Positions 33,158 to 40,344 of a stretch of 64,000 bases of DNA are shown here, in pieces. This stretch comes from Parvularcula sp964484475 (GTDB lineage: Bacteria > Pseudomonadota > Alphaproteobacteria > Caulobacterales > Parvularculaceae), in assembly GCA_964484475.1 (NCBI GenBank), contig CAZAFU010000002.1:8941-72940 (forward strand), given 5' to 3'. The notes below the pieces were generated by a model. It was not told the DNA's origin. It was given only the letters and a program-made list of their open reading frames with translations, and did no database searches. Made by a program: the position numbers and the translations under genes. Numbering within the stretch: position 1 is the first letter of the stretch; each line of letters begins with the position of its first letter.

Positions 33158-33850
33158 TCAGTCCCTCCTCTCCACTCGCCTGATGAAGCTGTTCACGGTC
33201 AGCCGGCCCCGTGCCGGGTCAGCCGACAGGGAATGGCCATCGGGAATGCGGCCTGAATGCAGGCTGGTGCCGCGGTAGACCAGGACCCGGCCAACCCGGC
33301 AGTCGAAGGTCGCGGTCCGTTCAAAAAGGGCGTCGCTGTCATTGCGGTAGGCCGGCGCCGGGATGCCCTTCGCCCTGACATCGGCTTCGAGGGCAGACTT
33401 GTAGGCGGAAAAGCGCTCCTTGGAGAGGCTTTCGAAACCGGTGGAGCGGTGCCGGTAGAACGACGTCCCGCCGTGGTCCTCGTCGCAGAGATAGTGGAGG
33501 ACGGCCAGGACGTCCCCATCGACCCCATCCACATGGGGCATGCGCTGGAACGGAACGAGGGTTTCGGGCTTTACGGTGACCAGCGAGAAATCGCTTTCCA
33601 TCACCGCAAGACCGTCGCCGGGCCAGCCGAAGGCCTCCAGGATCTGGCGCTCCAGCCTTTCCGTCAGCTCCCCGGCATAGCCCTCCGGCGATTTCGCGCG
33701 GATACCGGGATAGAACGGGCCGTTGGGAGCGAAATCCATCCCTGAGGCCGCCTTCCGCAGGGGCTCTGTCAGCCAATCCAGCCCGTCCGCGACGAGGACC
33801 GGCAGCGCTTCTCGCCCGACGGTCTCGACACGGACGGAGAACCCGGCCAT
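33158..33850 (-). CDS. DUF6445 family protein
   Basis: A 230-residue protein matching DUF6445, whose members resemble 2-oxoglutarate/iron dioxygenases. The core HGGTSFYRHRSTGFE follows PHVDGVDGDVLAVLHYLC; the His-x-Asp in MPHVD and a distal His in TSLHSGRIPDG could be metal ligands. The ATG overlaps the stop of the upstream sugar transporter (TGATG), so the two are coupled. In Caulobacterales and Sphingomonadales such genes often sit near TonB receptors and tryptophan halogenase-like genes of sugar use; none is next to it here. Enzyme activity is not established. Confidence 0.75.
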   Translation of the reverse strand: MAGFSVRVETVGREALPVLVADGLDWLTEPLRKAASGMDFAPNGPFYPGIRAKSPEGYAGELTERLERQILEAFGWPGDGLAVMESDFSLVTVKPETLVPFQRMPHVDGVDGDVLAVLHYLCDEDHGGTSFYRHRSTGFESLSKERFSAYKSALEADVRAKGIPAPAYRNDSDALFERTATFDCRVGRVLVYRGTSLHSGRIPDGHSLSADPARGRLTVNSFIRRVERRD

Positions 33851-35271
33851 CAGCCGGTCATGTCCTCGAGTTCGAGACCCTTGGTTTCCTTGAGGGCCTT
33901 CGCGATGAAGACGGCCGAGATCACCGCGAAGAAACAGTAGATCCCATATGCTGCCGCGAGCCCGATCGACGTGAGCATGATCGGGAAGGTCATGGTGACG
34001 AGGAAGTTCGCAAGCCACTGGGCAAGGCCCGCGACGGCGAGGGCGCTGCCCCTGAACTGGTTCGGGAACATCTCCCCCAGCATCACCCACATGACCGGAC
34101 CCCAGGACATGTTGAAGATGAAGGCATAGGCAAGGCCCGCCGAAAGGGCGACGAGTCCCATCCCGCTCGAAAGCTGGAGCCCGCCTGCCGCGGCGAGCTC
34201 GCCGGTCGAAAAGGCGAAGGCCATGACGCCAAGGCTGATGGCCATCCCCACCGAGCCCCAGAACAGGAAGGGCTTGCGGCCGATCCGGTCGATCATGGAG
34301 AGGCAGATCAGGACCGCGATGATGCTCGACCCGCCGGTGAGGACGTTCTGGAGCAGGGCGTCGCTTTCGGTGAAACCGGCCGACTGCCAGAGCACCGCGC
34401 CGTAATAGAAGATCACGTTGATCCCGACGAGCTGCTGGAAAACGGCGAGGCCGATCCCCACCCAGACGATGGGACGGAACCCTGTCCTGCCGAGGATGTC
34501 GGTGAAACGCGGCTTGTGATCGCCCGCGAGGCTCCTTTCGATCTCCGCGACCTTGGCTTCGCCGCCCTTGCGGAAGAGCCTGTCGAGGACATTCCGGGCG
34601 CTGTCCCGCCTGCCCTTGGCGACGAGGAACCGCGGGCTTTCGGGAATGGCGAAAAGGGCGAGGAGGAAGACCGTCGCCGGGATCAGCTCGACCCAGAACA
34701 TCCAGCGCCATGTCTCGTAGCCCATGGCGAATTCGGCCATGGAGCCCCCCGCCACCCCTGCGAGCAGGTAGTTTGACAGGAAGGCGAAGAAGAGGCCCGC
34801 CACGATGGCGATCTGCTGGATCGTGGCCAGCGCGCCCCGGTAATGGGCAGGCGCGATCTCCGAGATGTAGGCGGGCGACATCACCGAAGCCGCGCCCACG
34901 GCGAAACCGCCGATCAGCCTGAAGACGATGAACTCTGTCGTCCCCCCGGCGATGCCGGACCCCCAGGCGGAGATGAGGAAGAGGACCGCTGCTGCCATCA
35001 GCATGGTCCGCCTGCCGAAGGCGTCGGCCATCGTCCCCGCCAGAAGCGCGCCCGCTGCGGCACCCAGCAGCATCGATGCCACCGAGAACCCCGTGCCCAC
35101 GCTATCGGAGTCGAAGGTGGTCCGGAGCCCGTCGACCGTACCGTTGATCACCCCGGAATCGAAGCCGAAGAGGAAGCCGCCGAGCGTCGCGACGACGGCG
35201 ATCAGGATGATCGCCCCCGTGCGTGGCTCCCCGAGGGCGCCCGCGGGCGCCGCCATCGTCTGCGCTGTCAT
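33850..35271 (-). CDS. MFS sugar porter
   Basis: A 473-residue major facilitator of the sugar porter family with 12 predicted helices. Signatures seen: GGFLFGFDSGVINGT at helix 1, DAFGRRTMLM between helices 2 and 3, RLIGGFAVG, PESPRFLV before the central loop, QQLVGINVIFYYG at helix 7 and DRIGRKPFLFWG. These proteins import hexoses or pentoses, usually with H+. AGGA lies 7 nt before the ATG. It couples by TGATG overlap to the DUF6445 gene. No sugar kinase or isomerase is adjacent. Upstream lies an unusual 0.9-kb gene-free stretch that may hold its control region. Confidence 0.93.
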   Translation of the reverse strand: MTAQTMAAPAGALGEPRTGAIILIAVVATLGGFLFGFDSGVINGTVDGLRTTFDSDSVGTGFSVASMLLGAAAGALLAGTMADAFGRRTMLMAAAVLFLISAWGSGIAGGTTEFIVFRLIGGFAVGAASVMSPAYISEIAPAHYRGALATIQQIAIVAGLFFAFLSNYLLAGVAGGSMAEFAMGYETWRWMFWVELIPATVFLLALFAIPESPRFLVAKGRRDSARNVLDRLFRKGGEAKVAEIERSLAGDHKPRFTDILGRTGFRPIVWVGIGLAVFQQLVGINVIFYYGAVLWQSAGFTESDALLQNVLTGGSSIIAVLICLSMIDRIGRKPFLFWGSVGMAISLGVMAFAFSTGELAAAGGLQLSSGMGLVALSAGLAYAFIFNMSWGPVMWVMLGEMFPNQFRGSALAVAGLAQWLANFLVTMTFPIMLTSIGLAAAYGIYCFFAVISAVFIAKALKETKGLELEDMTG

Positions 35272-35443
35272 ACTTTTTCCTACCCTGTGTGCCCCCGCGT
35301 GCCCCGCGCCGCGGTGTCTGTTTTCTTCCTCCCGCCCCGCCGCCGGGCAAGCGCGGCTCCGGGACAGGAGAGGAATCGCCTAGCGGTTTTCGTGCCGGGA
35401 GTCTTCCCGCTCGCAATTGCGGTGAAGACCGCCCCCCGAATGC

Positions 35444-35478
35444 AAAAGACCCCGCCCAGGCCGAAGCCGGACGGGGTC
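35444..35478 (-). terminator. Rho-independent terminator, minus strand
   Basis: On the minus strand GACCCCG pairs with CGGGGTC around a loop that itself contains GGC-TTCG-GCC, followed at once by TTTTGC. It lies between the palindrome at 36018 and the sugar porter start at 35271, so it ends a transcript that must begin upstream, either readthrough from the cupin-GST genes or an unannotated RNA. Confidence 0.6.
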
Positions 35479-35514
35479 CCTGCTTGTCCGCGATCGGGCT
35501 GGGACACGCGGACG

Positions 35515-35648
35515 AAGGCTGTTTCTCAGGATCAGGCCCCGGTCGGACGGGTCGCCCTCTGCCCAAATGTCGTTGTGATCCGGATCCCGCTTCTTCGGAG
35601 GTCATCCGCCGCCTGAAGGCTGTTTTCCGAGGATCAGGACCCGGTCGG
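35515..35648. repeat. Direct repeat A (two copies, 100 bp apart)
   Basis: Copies at 35515-35546 and 35615-35648 share GAAGGCTGTTT, then GGATCAGG and CCCGGTCGG with one or two changes. The first copy runs into repeat B, and the second begins at the end of repeat B, so A and B are interleaved. Confidence 0.6.
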
Positions 35649-35814
35649 TTCCTCCCCGCGATCCCCGGGACCGGGTGCGATGCCGGAGACCTCGATCCCG
35701 CGGCTTATCCGGTCTCTTGGCGCTGGGGCCTCGTTCGGACGGGTCGCCCTTTTCCCCGGCGTCGTTGTGATCCGGCTCCCGCTTCTCTTCTGGAGGTCAT
35801 CCGCCGCCTGATGG
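35544..35814. repeat. Direct repeat B (two ~77-bp copies, 192 bp apart)
   Basis: Copies at 35544-35619 and 35736-35814 are about 80-85 percent identical by eye: CGGACGGGTCGCCCT at the start, GTCGTTGTGATCCGG in the middle and GGAGGTCATCCGCCGCCTGA at the end. On the minus strand each copy contains GGATGACCTCC, an anti-ribosome-site motif. Offsets of 100 and 192 bp suggest an ancestral unit of about 96-100 bp duplicated twice. Confidence 0.6.
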
Positions 35815-36017
35815 ATAGGACGCACACAGCCCCTTTCGGCCCGGGCGGCGGACGGAAGGGGCAGCGCCCCTCCGGCCGTCGGCCAGCTCGGCAGCACAAG
35901 GTCCGCGGCTACCGGAACGGCAGCAGGACTGGCCGCAGCGGCCGGAACGATATCCTTCACGTCGAAGCTTCTCACAGGGTTCGGTCCCGTAATTCCCTCA
36001 GGCAGGCTGGATCATTC

Positions 36018-36040
36018 AAATTTTAATCAGATTAAAATTT
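36018..36040. promoter_or_regulatory. AT-rich perfect palindrome (10-3-10), likely operator
   Basis: AAATTTTAAT and ATTAAAATTT flank CAG, a perfect 10-bp inverted repeat, with an outer ATTCAAAT/ATTTGAAT pair at 36014-36049. It stands out sharply against the GC-rich surroundings. The inner TTTAATC-n-GATTAAA form resembles MarR- or TetR-type operators. It could serve the minus-strand sugar porter (740 nt away) or an unannotated RNA. Confidence 0.5.
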
Positions 36041-36176
36041 TATTTGAATGGTGCGGTGCAGTACGAAAAGCCCGCCGGTGCGGCAGGTCTGCACGGCCCT
36101 CGAACCTGCGCCTCTTCGGCTCGCAGCCCTGCCGAAGAGCCGGGCCTGAAGATCAACCCCCCGGTGGGACGGATAT

Positions 36177-36605
36177 TCAGTCCCCCTGCGCCACTTCATC
36201 AGGAACATGGTCGAGCTGGACGATCATCAGGCGGCAGGGTCTGTCGCCGAGGACTCCGGATCGATGCCCCTTGCCTTCCGTCGTTCCCTGGTCGTTTCCG
36301 AAACTGACCTCCCCCGGGCCCATCTCGACCCGTTCGCCGTCCATGGTCTCGACCCACCAGGAGCCGGAGAGCGGGACGATCCACTGCGGGGCAGGGTTTT
36401 CGTGCCAGTCCCCGTCGAAGCCGACAGGAAGCTCCGCAAACAGAACCTTGCCCTCGAAGCGGCCGAGGACGTCGTTCCACTGCGCCCCGGACGAGCCGCC
36501 CATGGACTGCTTCTCGAAGCGCGTCAGGCGACGCCGCTGCTGCCGGCTCGTCCCTGTTTCATCGGTGAAGACATGCCAGTACGCGAATGCGGGTCCGTCC
36601 GTCAT
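36177..36605 (-). CDS. Cupin-domain protein
   Basis: A 142-residue protein with a single RmlC-like cupin barrel. The segments FAELPVGFDGDWHENPAPQW and VEMGPGEVSFGNDQG give the two cupin motifs; His in DWHENP and His in GKGHRS could bind metal. Many homologues are unannotated. The ATG overlaps the stop of the upstream GST gene in TGATG, so the two are translationally coupled. A small cupin with a GST suggests modification or detoxification of a small molecule, but no substrate can be named. Confidence 0.75.
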   Translation of the reverse strand: MTDGPAFAYWHVFTDETGTSRQQRRRLTRFEKQSMGGSSGAQWNDVLGRFEGKVLFAELPVGFDGDWHENPAPQWIVPLSGSWWVETMDGERVEMGPGEVSFGNDQGTTEGKGHRSGVLGDRPCRLMIVQLDHVPDEVAQGD

Positions 36606-37228
36606 CAGACAGGCTCCATGCCCTGGCGTTCGAGAGCGAGCCTTACCCCTTCATCCGCCTGCATCCGCTCGCGGTGCGCCTCGAGGGCGGGAAAGGAGCC
36701 GATCTCGAGGGGCGTCCGGTCGATCCATCGTTCGAGAACATAAAGGAAGGTGTCGGCAAAGCTCTTCTCGCTGAGGTACCACTGATTGCCGTTCTCCTTG
36801 AGCTCACTTTCGAGCCGGGCGTAGTGGTCACGCAGTTTCTCGTAGGTCTTCGCTTTCACCGCTTCCTGCGCGTCCTCGCCATCGGCGAAGCGCTGGGCGG
36901 CGTAGTGCGGCCCGTAGTCGGCATGGACTTCGGAGGTCATGTAGGACAGGGCCTCGGCCTCCCGCCGGCCGAGCGGCGTGTCGCGCCCGTACTTCCCATC
37001 CCCGTGGGCCGCACCGAGATAGGAGAGGATCGCCGCAACCTCGGTCAGGACGTCGCCGTCATCGAAGCGCAGGGCCGGCACTTTGCCTTTCGGGTTGATC
37101 CGCAGGTAGTCCTCTTTCTTATGGTCCCCATAGGCCATGTTCTTGATTTCGACCGGCGCATCGAGCCACGCCACCGCGATATTGGGCGCAAGCGAACAGG
37201 TTTCGGGCATGGTGTAGAGCTGGGCCAT
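36605..37228 (-). CDS. Glutathione S-transferase, beta-like
   Basis: A 207-residue GST: N-terminal MAQLYTMPETCSLAPNIAVAW places a Cys where bacterial beta-class GSTs carry their catalytic Cys10, with KGKVPALRFDDGDVLTEVAA as the glutathione site, and a helical C-terminal domain ending near ALERQGMEPV. The start at 37228 has AAAGGA upstream and matches the fold; an upstream in-frame start adds only Arg-rich sequence. It is first in a coupled pair with the cupin gene. The 200 nt upstream separate it from a divergent small exported protein. Confidence 0.88.
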   Translation of the reverse strand: MAQLYTMPETCSLAPNIAVAWLDAPVEIKNMAYGDHKKEDYLRINPKGKVPALRFDDGDVLTEVAAILSYLGAAHGDGKYGRDTPLGRREAEALSYMTSEVHADYGPHYAAQRFADGEDAQEAVKAKTYEKLRDHYARLESELKENGNQWYLSEKSFADTFLYVLERWIDRTPLEIGSFPALEAHRERMQADEGVRLALERQGMEPV

Positions 37229-37433
37229 CGCAAGGGTCCTTTCGGTTTCACGAGCAACAGCACGAACACCGGCAGTCCGGGGAAGTGCGCCCCAGGCCGG
37301 GGTGCCAGGGTGGCGCTGACTTCGGCGGGGCCAGGCCATGCCCTCCGGCTATTGATACGGCCTGCAATCCAATGACTCGCTTTCGGCCGGGGACTTCAGA
37401 ATGGCCCATCAGCAACAGAGTAAGGACTTCCGA

Positions 37434-37703
37434 ATGCGATATCTCAGTGTGCTAGCAGGCCTTCTGGTCATGACCGGGACCGCCTATGCCGACGACGACT
37501 TCCTCGCCGCGTGCGAAGCCGAGGCGGCGGAGATGGGCGAAAACGACAGCGAGGTTTGCGGCTGCATGGTCGACGAGGCCGGAGGCGACCAGGACATCAT
37601 CGATGAGTTGATGGCGTCGATGAGCGAAACCGACATGGGCGCGCGTCGCGCAATGTTGAGCGACGATGCCCTCGCTGTTGTCGAGGCTTGCGCTCCCGCC
37701 TGA
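37434..37703 (+). CDS. Small exported four-cysteine protein
   Basis: An 89-residue product with a clear signal peptide (MRYLSVLAGLLVMTGTAYA, cleavage before DDD) and an acidic mature part carrying four cysteines (positions near 24, 39, 41 and 86), which could form two disulfides in the periplasm. AAGGA lies 8 nt before ATG 37434. I do not recognise the family. It ends just before a likely bidirectional terminator. Confidence 0.65.
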   Translation: MRYLSVLAGLLVMTGTAYADDDFLAACEAEAAEMGENDSEVCGCMVDEAGGDQDIIDELMASMSETDMGARRAMLSDDALAVVEACAPA

Positions 37704-37715
37704 CCCAAAGGGCTG

Positions 37716-37747
37716 GGGACGGAAGTGAACTGTGCCGCTCCCGTCCC
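37716..37747. terminator. Hairpin between convergent genes
   Basis: GGGACGG and CCGTCCC (with an extra AG/CT pair) form a stem around a loop of about 12-18 nt, centred between the convergent genes ending at 37703 and 37758. No strong T-run follows on either strand, so it is a weak or factor-aided terminator. Confidence 0.45.
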
Positions 37748-37757
37748 TGCCCTCGCC

Positions 37758-38288
37758 TCAGGTCGTCGGCGAAGCGGCCGGGGCGGTCACCTTCTCGGCC
37801 GCCAGTGCCGCAAGCAGGATCGCCGGCGTGAAGAGCGCCGCCAGGAAGGCGCCGTAGACGGCCTTGAACAGCATGAACGGCCAGAAGGCCATCTGTTCCA
37901 CCCCCAGCACGTAGAGCACACCGATCATCAGGGGAAGGAAGATGGCGCACGCCCCGACGGCCAGAAGGATCGCCCGAAGCAGGAAGTGACCCGGCAGGCG
38001 CCGCGCGACCTTTGCGCTTCTTCCCTGCTCCACGCTCTGAAGATCGAGGGACGCGATCGAGCCCTTCTTCTTTCGTGCCCGTGTGAGGAGGCTGAGTGCG
38101 ACTGTCGTCATCAGGACGATCATGAAGGTCGTGGGCAACAGGTCAAACGCGATGCCGCCCATACCGCCGAACGGGATCGCTCCGGTCTTCGGGAATACGA
38201 GCCATGCGAAAACGAGGCTCAGCACGATGCTCAGAACAATGCTGATCCGGGTCTCGGTCTGAACGTAGCGTCGGTGGGCATCAGTCAT
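37758..38288 (-). CDS. Uncharacterised four-helix membrane protein
   Basis: A 176-residue protein with four hydrophobic segments: about 15-33 (ISIVLSIVLSLVFAWLVF), 50-68, 105-130 (LLRAILLAVGACAIFLPLMI) and 140-165, and a basic loop (RARKKKGSI) between helices 2 and 3 that should face the cytoplasm. No family is recognised. It lies 36 nt after the Lrp-type ligand-domain gene on the same strand and may be in its transcript. Confidence 0.6.
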   Translation of the reverse strand: MTDAHRRYVQTETRISIVLSIVLSLVFAWLVFPKTGAIPFGGMGGIAFDLLPTTFMIVLMTTVALSLLTRARKKKGSIASLDLQSVEQGRSAKVARRLPGHFLLRAILLAVGACAIFLPLMIGVLYVLGVEQMAFWPFMLFKAVYGAFLAALFTPAILLAALAAEKVTAPAASPTT

Positions 38289-38324
38289 GTCGCGTCTTTC
38301 TCCTCCGTGCTGGTGGTCTGGAAG

Positions 38325-38630
38325 TCAGTCGTCATCGTTCGAACCCGTCGGGCGCGGCTCTCCTTGATCGAAGGGAAACCCGCTGTCCTTGCTGAAGGTA
38401 TTGAAGGCGATCATGGTCTTGGTGTCGCGGACGCCCTTGACCTTGTGAATCTGGCTACCGATGAAACGCCCGATATCAAGGTCGTCCTCGACCCTGAAAT
38501 GAGCGAGAAGATCGTAGTAGCCCGCGATAGAATAGATGAACGGGTTGGGGTCGACGTTCCACGCGATGTCGTAGGCAACGTCATAGGTCTTGCCGAGATC
38601 GCATTTGATATAGACAAAGAAATTCCGCAT
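38325..38630 (-). CDS. Stand-alone Lrp/AsnC ligand-binding domain protein
   Basis: A 101-residue protein consisting only of an Lrp/AsnC-type (RAM) effector domain: FFVYIKCDLGKTYDVAYDI, IAGYYDLLAHFRV and HKVKGVRDTKTMIAF. The DNA-binding half is missing, as in known stand-alone RAM-domain proteins, so it might bind an amino acid or join another regulator as a partner. ATG 38630 has AAAGGT just upstream. It lies 16 nt after the aryl-CoA ligase gene and could be last in that operon. Confidence 0.8.
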   Translation of the reverse strand: MRNFFVYIKCDLGKTYDVAYDIAWNVDPNPFIYSIAGYYDLLAHFRVEDDLDIGRFIGSQIHKVKGVRDTKTMIAFNTFSKDSGFPFDQGEPRPTGSNDDD

Positions 38631-38646
38631 ACCTTTTTTTCCGTTC

Positions 38647-40344
38647 CTATCTCGCCTGAAGGGATGACTGCGGGCTTCCGGGCCTGCCGGGCTGCGCGAC
38701 GGGGGATAGTCCCACCGGGTTCTCAAGCGCGAGCTGCCGCAGTCGGTGACGTTGTATCTTGCCGCTCGGCGTCTTTGGCATGGCGTCCAGGAACTCGATA
38801 CGGCGCGGGTACTTGTAGGGGGCGATGCGGCCTTTGGCGAAGTTCTGGAGCTCGACCGTCATCAGCTCCCGGTCGGCCTTGGCGTTGTCGGCCATGACCA
38901 CGAATGCGCAGACCACGTGGCCGCGGGTGTCATCAGGCGCACCGACCACGGCGCATTCGCGGACCATGGGATGGGCGACAAGAGCGTCCTCGACCTCCGC
39001 CGCCGCGATGTTGTAGCCGCTGCTCACAATCATATCGTCCGAACGGCTGACATAGGAGAGATACCCCTCCTCGTCCCGGCGATAGAGGTCGCCGGTGACG
39101 TTCCAGCCGTTCTGCACATAGTCGCGCTGGCGCTCATCCTCGAGATAGCGGCAGCCCAAAGGTCCGCGCACGATCAGCCGTCCCACCTCGCCGGTGGGAA
39201 CGTCGTTGAACTGATCATCGACCACCCGTGCCTCGTAGCCGCGAAGGGGCCTGCCTGTCGCGCCCGGTCTGGCGGTCTTCGAACAGGCCGAGACAAAGAT
39301 ATGGATCATTTCGGTGGAGCCGATCCCGTCGATCAGCCTCATGCCGGTGCGTTCGAACCAGGCATCCGACGTCGCCGCTGGCAGGGCCTCGCCGGCGGAG
39401 ACGCAGGCACGGAGTTTCGAGGGCGCACGGAAGGCTTTCTCCGTCAAGAGCCCCCGGTAGGCCGTTGGCGAGGTGAACATCAGGGTAGCGCCGAACCTTT
39501 CGGCCGCCTCGGCGAGAGCGGGGGGCGACAGCATGCCCGGCAGCACGGCCGTCGCCCCGGCCCTCAGGGGAAAAACGAGAAGGGCCCCAAGACCGAAGGT
39601 GAAGGCGAGTGGCGGCGAGCCGATGAAGACATCCCCCGGCGTCGGCTGAAGGACCTCCGCCGAGAAGGTGTCAGCCATCAGAAGAACGTCCCGGTGAAAA
39701 TGCACGCAGGCTTTCGGAACGCCCGTGGTCCCGGAGGTGAAGGCGAGGAGGGCCGGATCGTCCTGGTACGTGGCGACGGCCTCGAAATGACCGGGCTGGC
39801 CTCGTGCGACCTGCTCGAGGCGGCTTTCTGTGCTGCCCATCTCCACAATGACGAGATCGCGCTCCTTCGAGGCGGCCACCATCTCGTCCATCAGCGAAGC
39901 ATCGCAAAGGGCCAGACTCGCCCTCGATTTGTCGAGGACCTGAGCGAGCTCCTTGCTGCGCAGCAGCGGCATGGTCGCCACCGCGACACCGCCGGCCTTG
40001 AGGACGGCCAGCCACGCTGCGGCCGCGCAAGGGGTATTGGGCGCGCGAATGAGAACGCGCTGCCCCGGGACAAGGCCGAACTCTTCGACCAGGGCGGAGG
40101 CGACCCTGTCCACTTCCTCGCGCAGCTCCTCGTATGTCCAGACCGTGTCCATACCGACGATCGCCGTGCGCTCGCCGAGCCCTTTGGCCACCGCCTCGTC
40201 GACGAGGCTCGCGGCGGCGTTCAGTCTCTCCGGATAGGCCGGTCCCTCGGTGAGAACCGGCCACAGTTCCGGCGGCGGCAGGCGGTCTTTCACGAAAGTA
40301 TCGACATGCGCCGTACGGAGCGGATCAAAAGCGGGGTAAGCCAT
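38647..40344 (-). CDS. Aryl-CoA ligase, 2-aminobenzoate-CoA ligase-like
   Basis: AMP-forming acid:CoA ligase of 565 residues. ATP loop LAFTSGTTGVPKA, adenine site IGSTEMIHIF, GDLYRRDEEGYLSYVSRSDD hinge and C-terminal Lys in PKTPSGKIQR are all present. The N-terminal AHVDTFVKDRLPPPELWP and PNTPCAAAAWLAVLKAGGVAV segments resemble 2-aminobenzoate- and benzoate-CoA ligases, so an aromatic acid is the likely substrate. The ATG overlaps the stop of the GMC oxidoreductase gene (TGATG). A CoA ligase after an alcohol/aldehyde-type oxidase fits oxidation of a side chain to an acid, then activation. Confidence 0.85.
   Translation of the reverse strand: MAYPAFDPLRTAHVDTFVKDRLPPPELWPVLTEGPAYPERLNAAASLVDEAVAKGLGERTAIVGMDTVWTYEELREEVDRVASALVEEFGLVPGQRVLIRAPNTPCAAAAWLAVLKAGGVAVATMPLLRSKELAQVLDKSRASLALCDASLMDEMVAASKERDLVIVEMGSTESRLEQVARGQPGHFEAVATYQDDPALLAFTSGTTGVPKACVHFHRDVLLMADTFSAEVLQPTPGDVFIGSPPLAFTFGLGALLVFPLRAGATAVLPGMLSPPALAEAAERFGATLMFTSPTAYRGLLTEKAFRAPSKLRACVSAGEALPAATSDAWFERTGMRLIDGIGSTEMIHIFVSACSKTARPGATGRPLRGYEARVVDDQFNDVPTGEVGRLIVRGPLGCRYLEDERQRDYVQNGWNVTGDLYRRDEEGYLSYVSRSDDMIVSSGYNIAAAEVEDALVAHPMVRECAVVGAPDDTRGHVVCAFVVMADNAKADRELMTVELQNFAKGRIAPYKYPRRIEFLDAMPKTPSGKIQRHRLRQLALENPVGLSPVAQPGRPGSPQSSLQAR

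Larger units (their letters stand above)
35272..36176. other. Gene-free stretch with repeats, terminator and AT dyad
   Basis: No convincing protein gene fits these 905 bases: open frames on both strands have Arg/Pro-rich shadow composition. It contains a minus-strand terminator (35444-35478), two interleaved direct repeats (35515-35814) and a very AT-rich palindrome (36018-36040). A GTG-started minus-strand frame at 35975 has a plausible 50-residue start but then runs into the repeat; I do not annotate it. Confidence 0.6.

Noticed and set aside
33851..34711. Upstream in-frame extension of the DUF6445 gene
   Set aside because: It reads the sugar porter gene in another frame; the coupled ATG at 33850 is the natural start.
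35634..35975. Minus-strand frame started by GTG 35975 beginning MRSFDVKDIVPAAAA
   Set aside because: The first 50 residues look possible but the rest lies in the degraded repeats and is low complexity; no homologue recognised and no good ribosome site.
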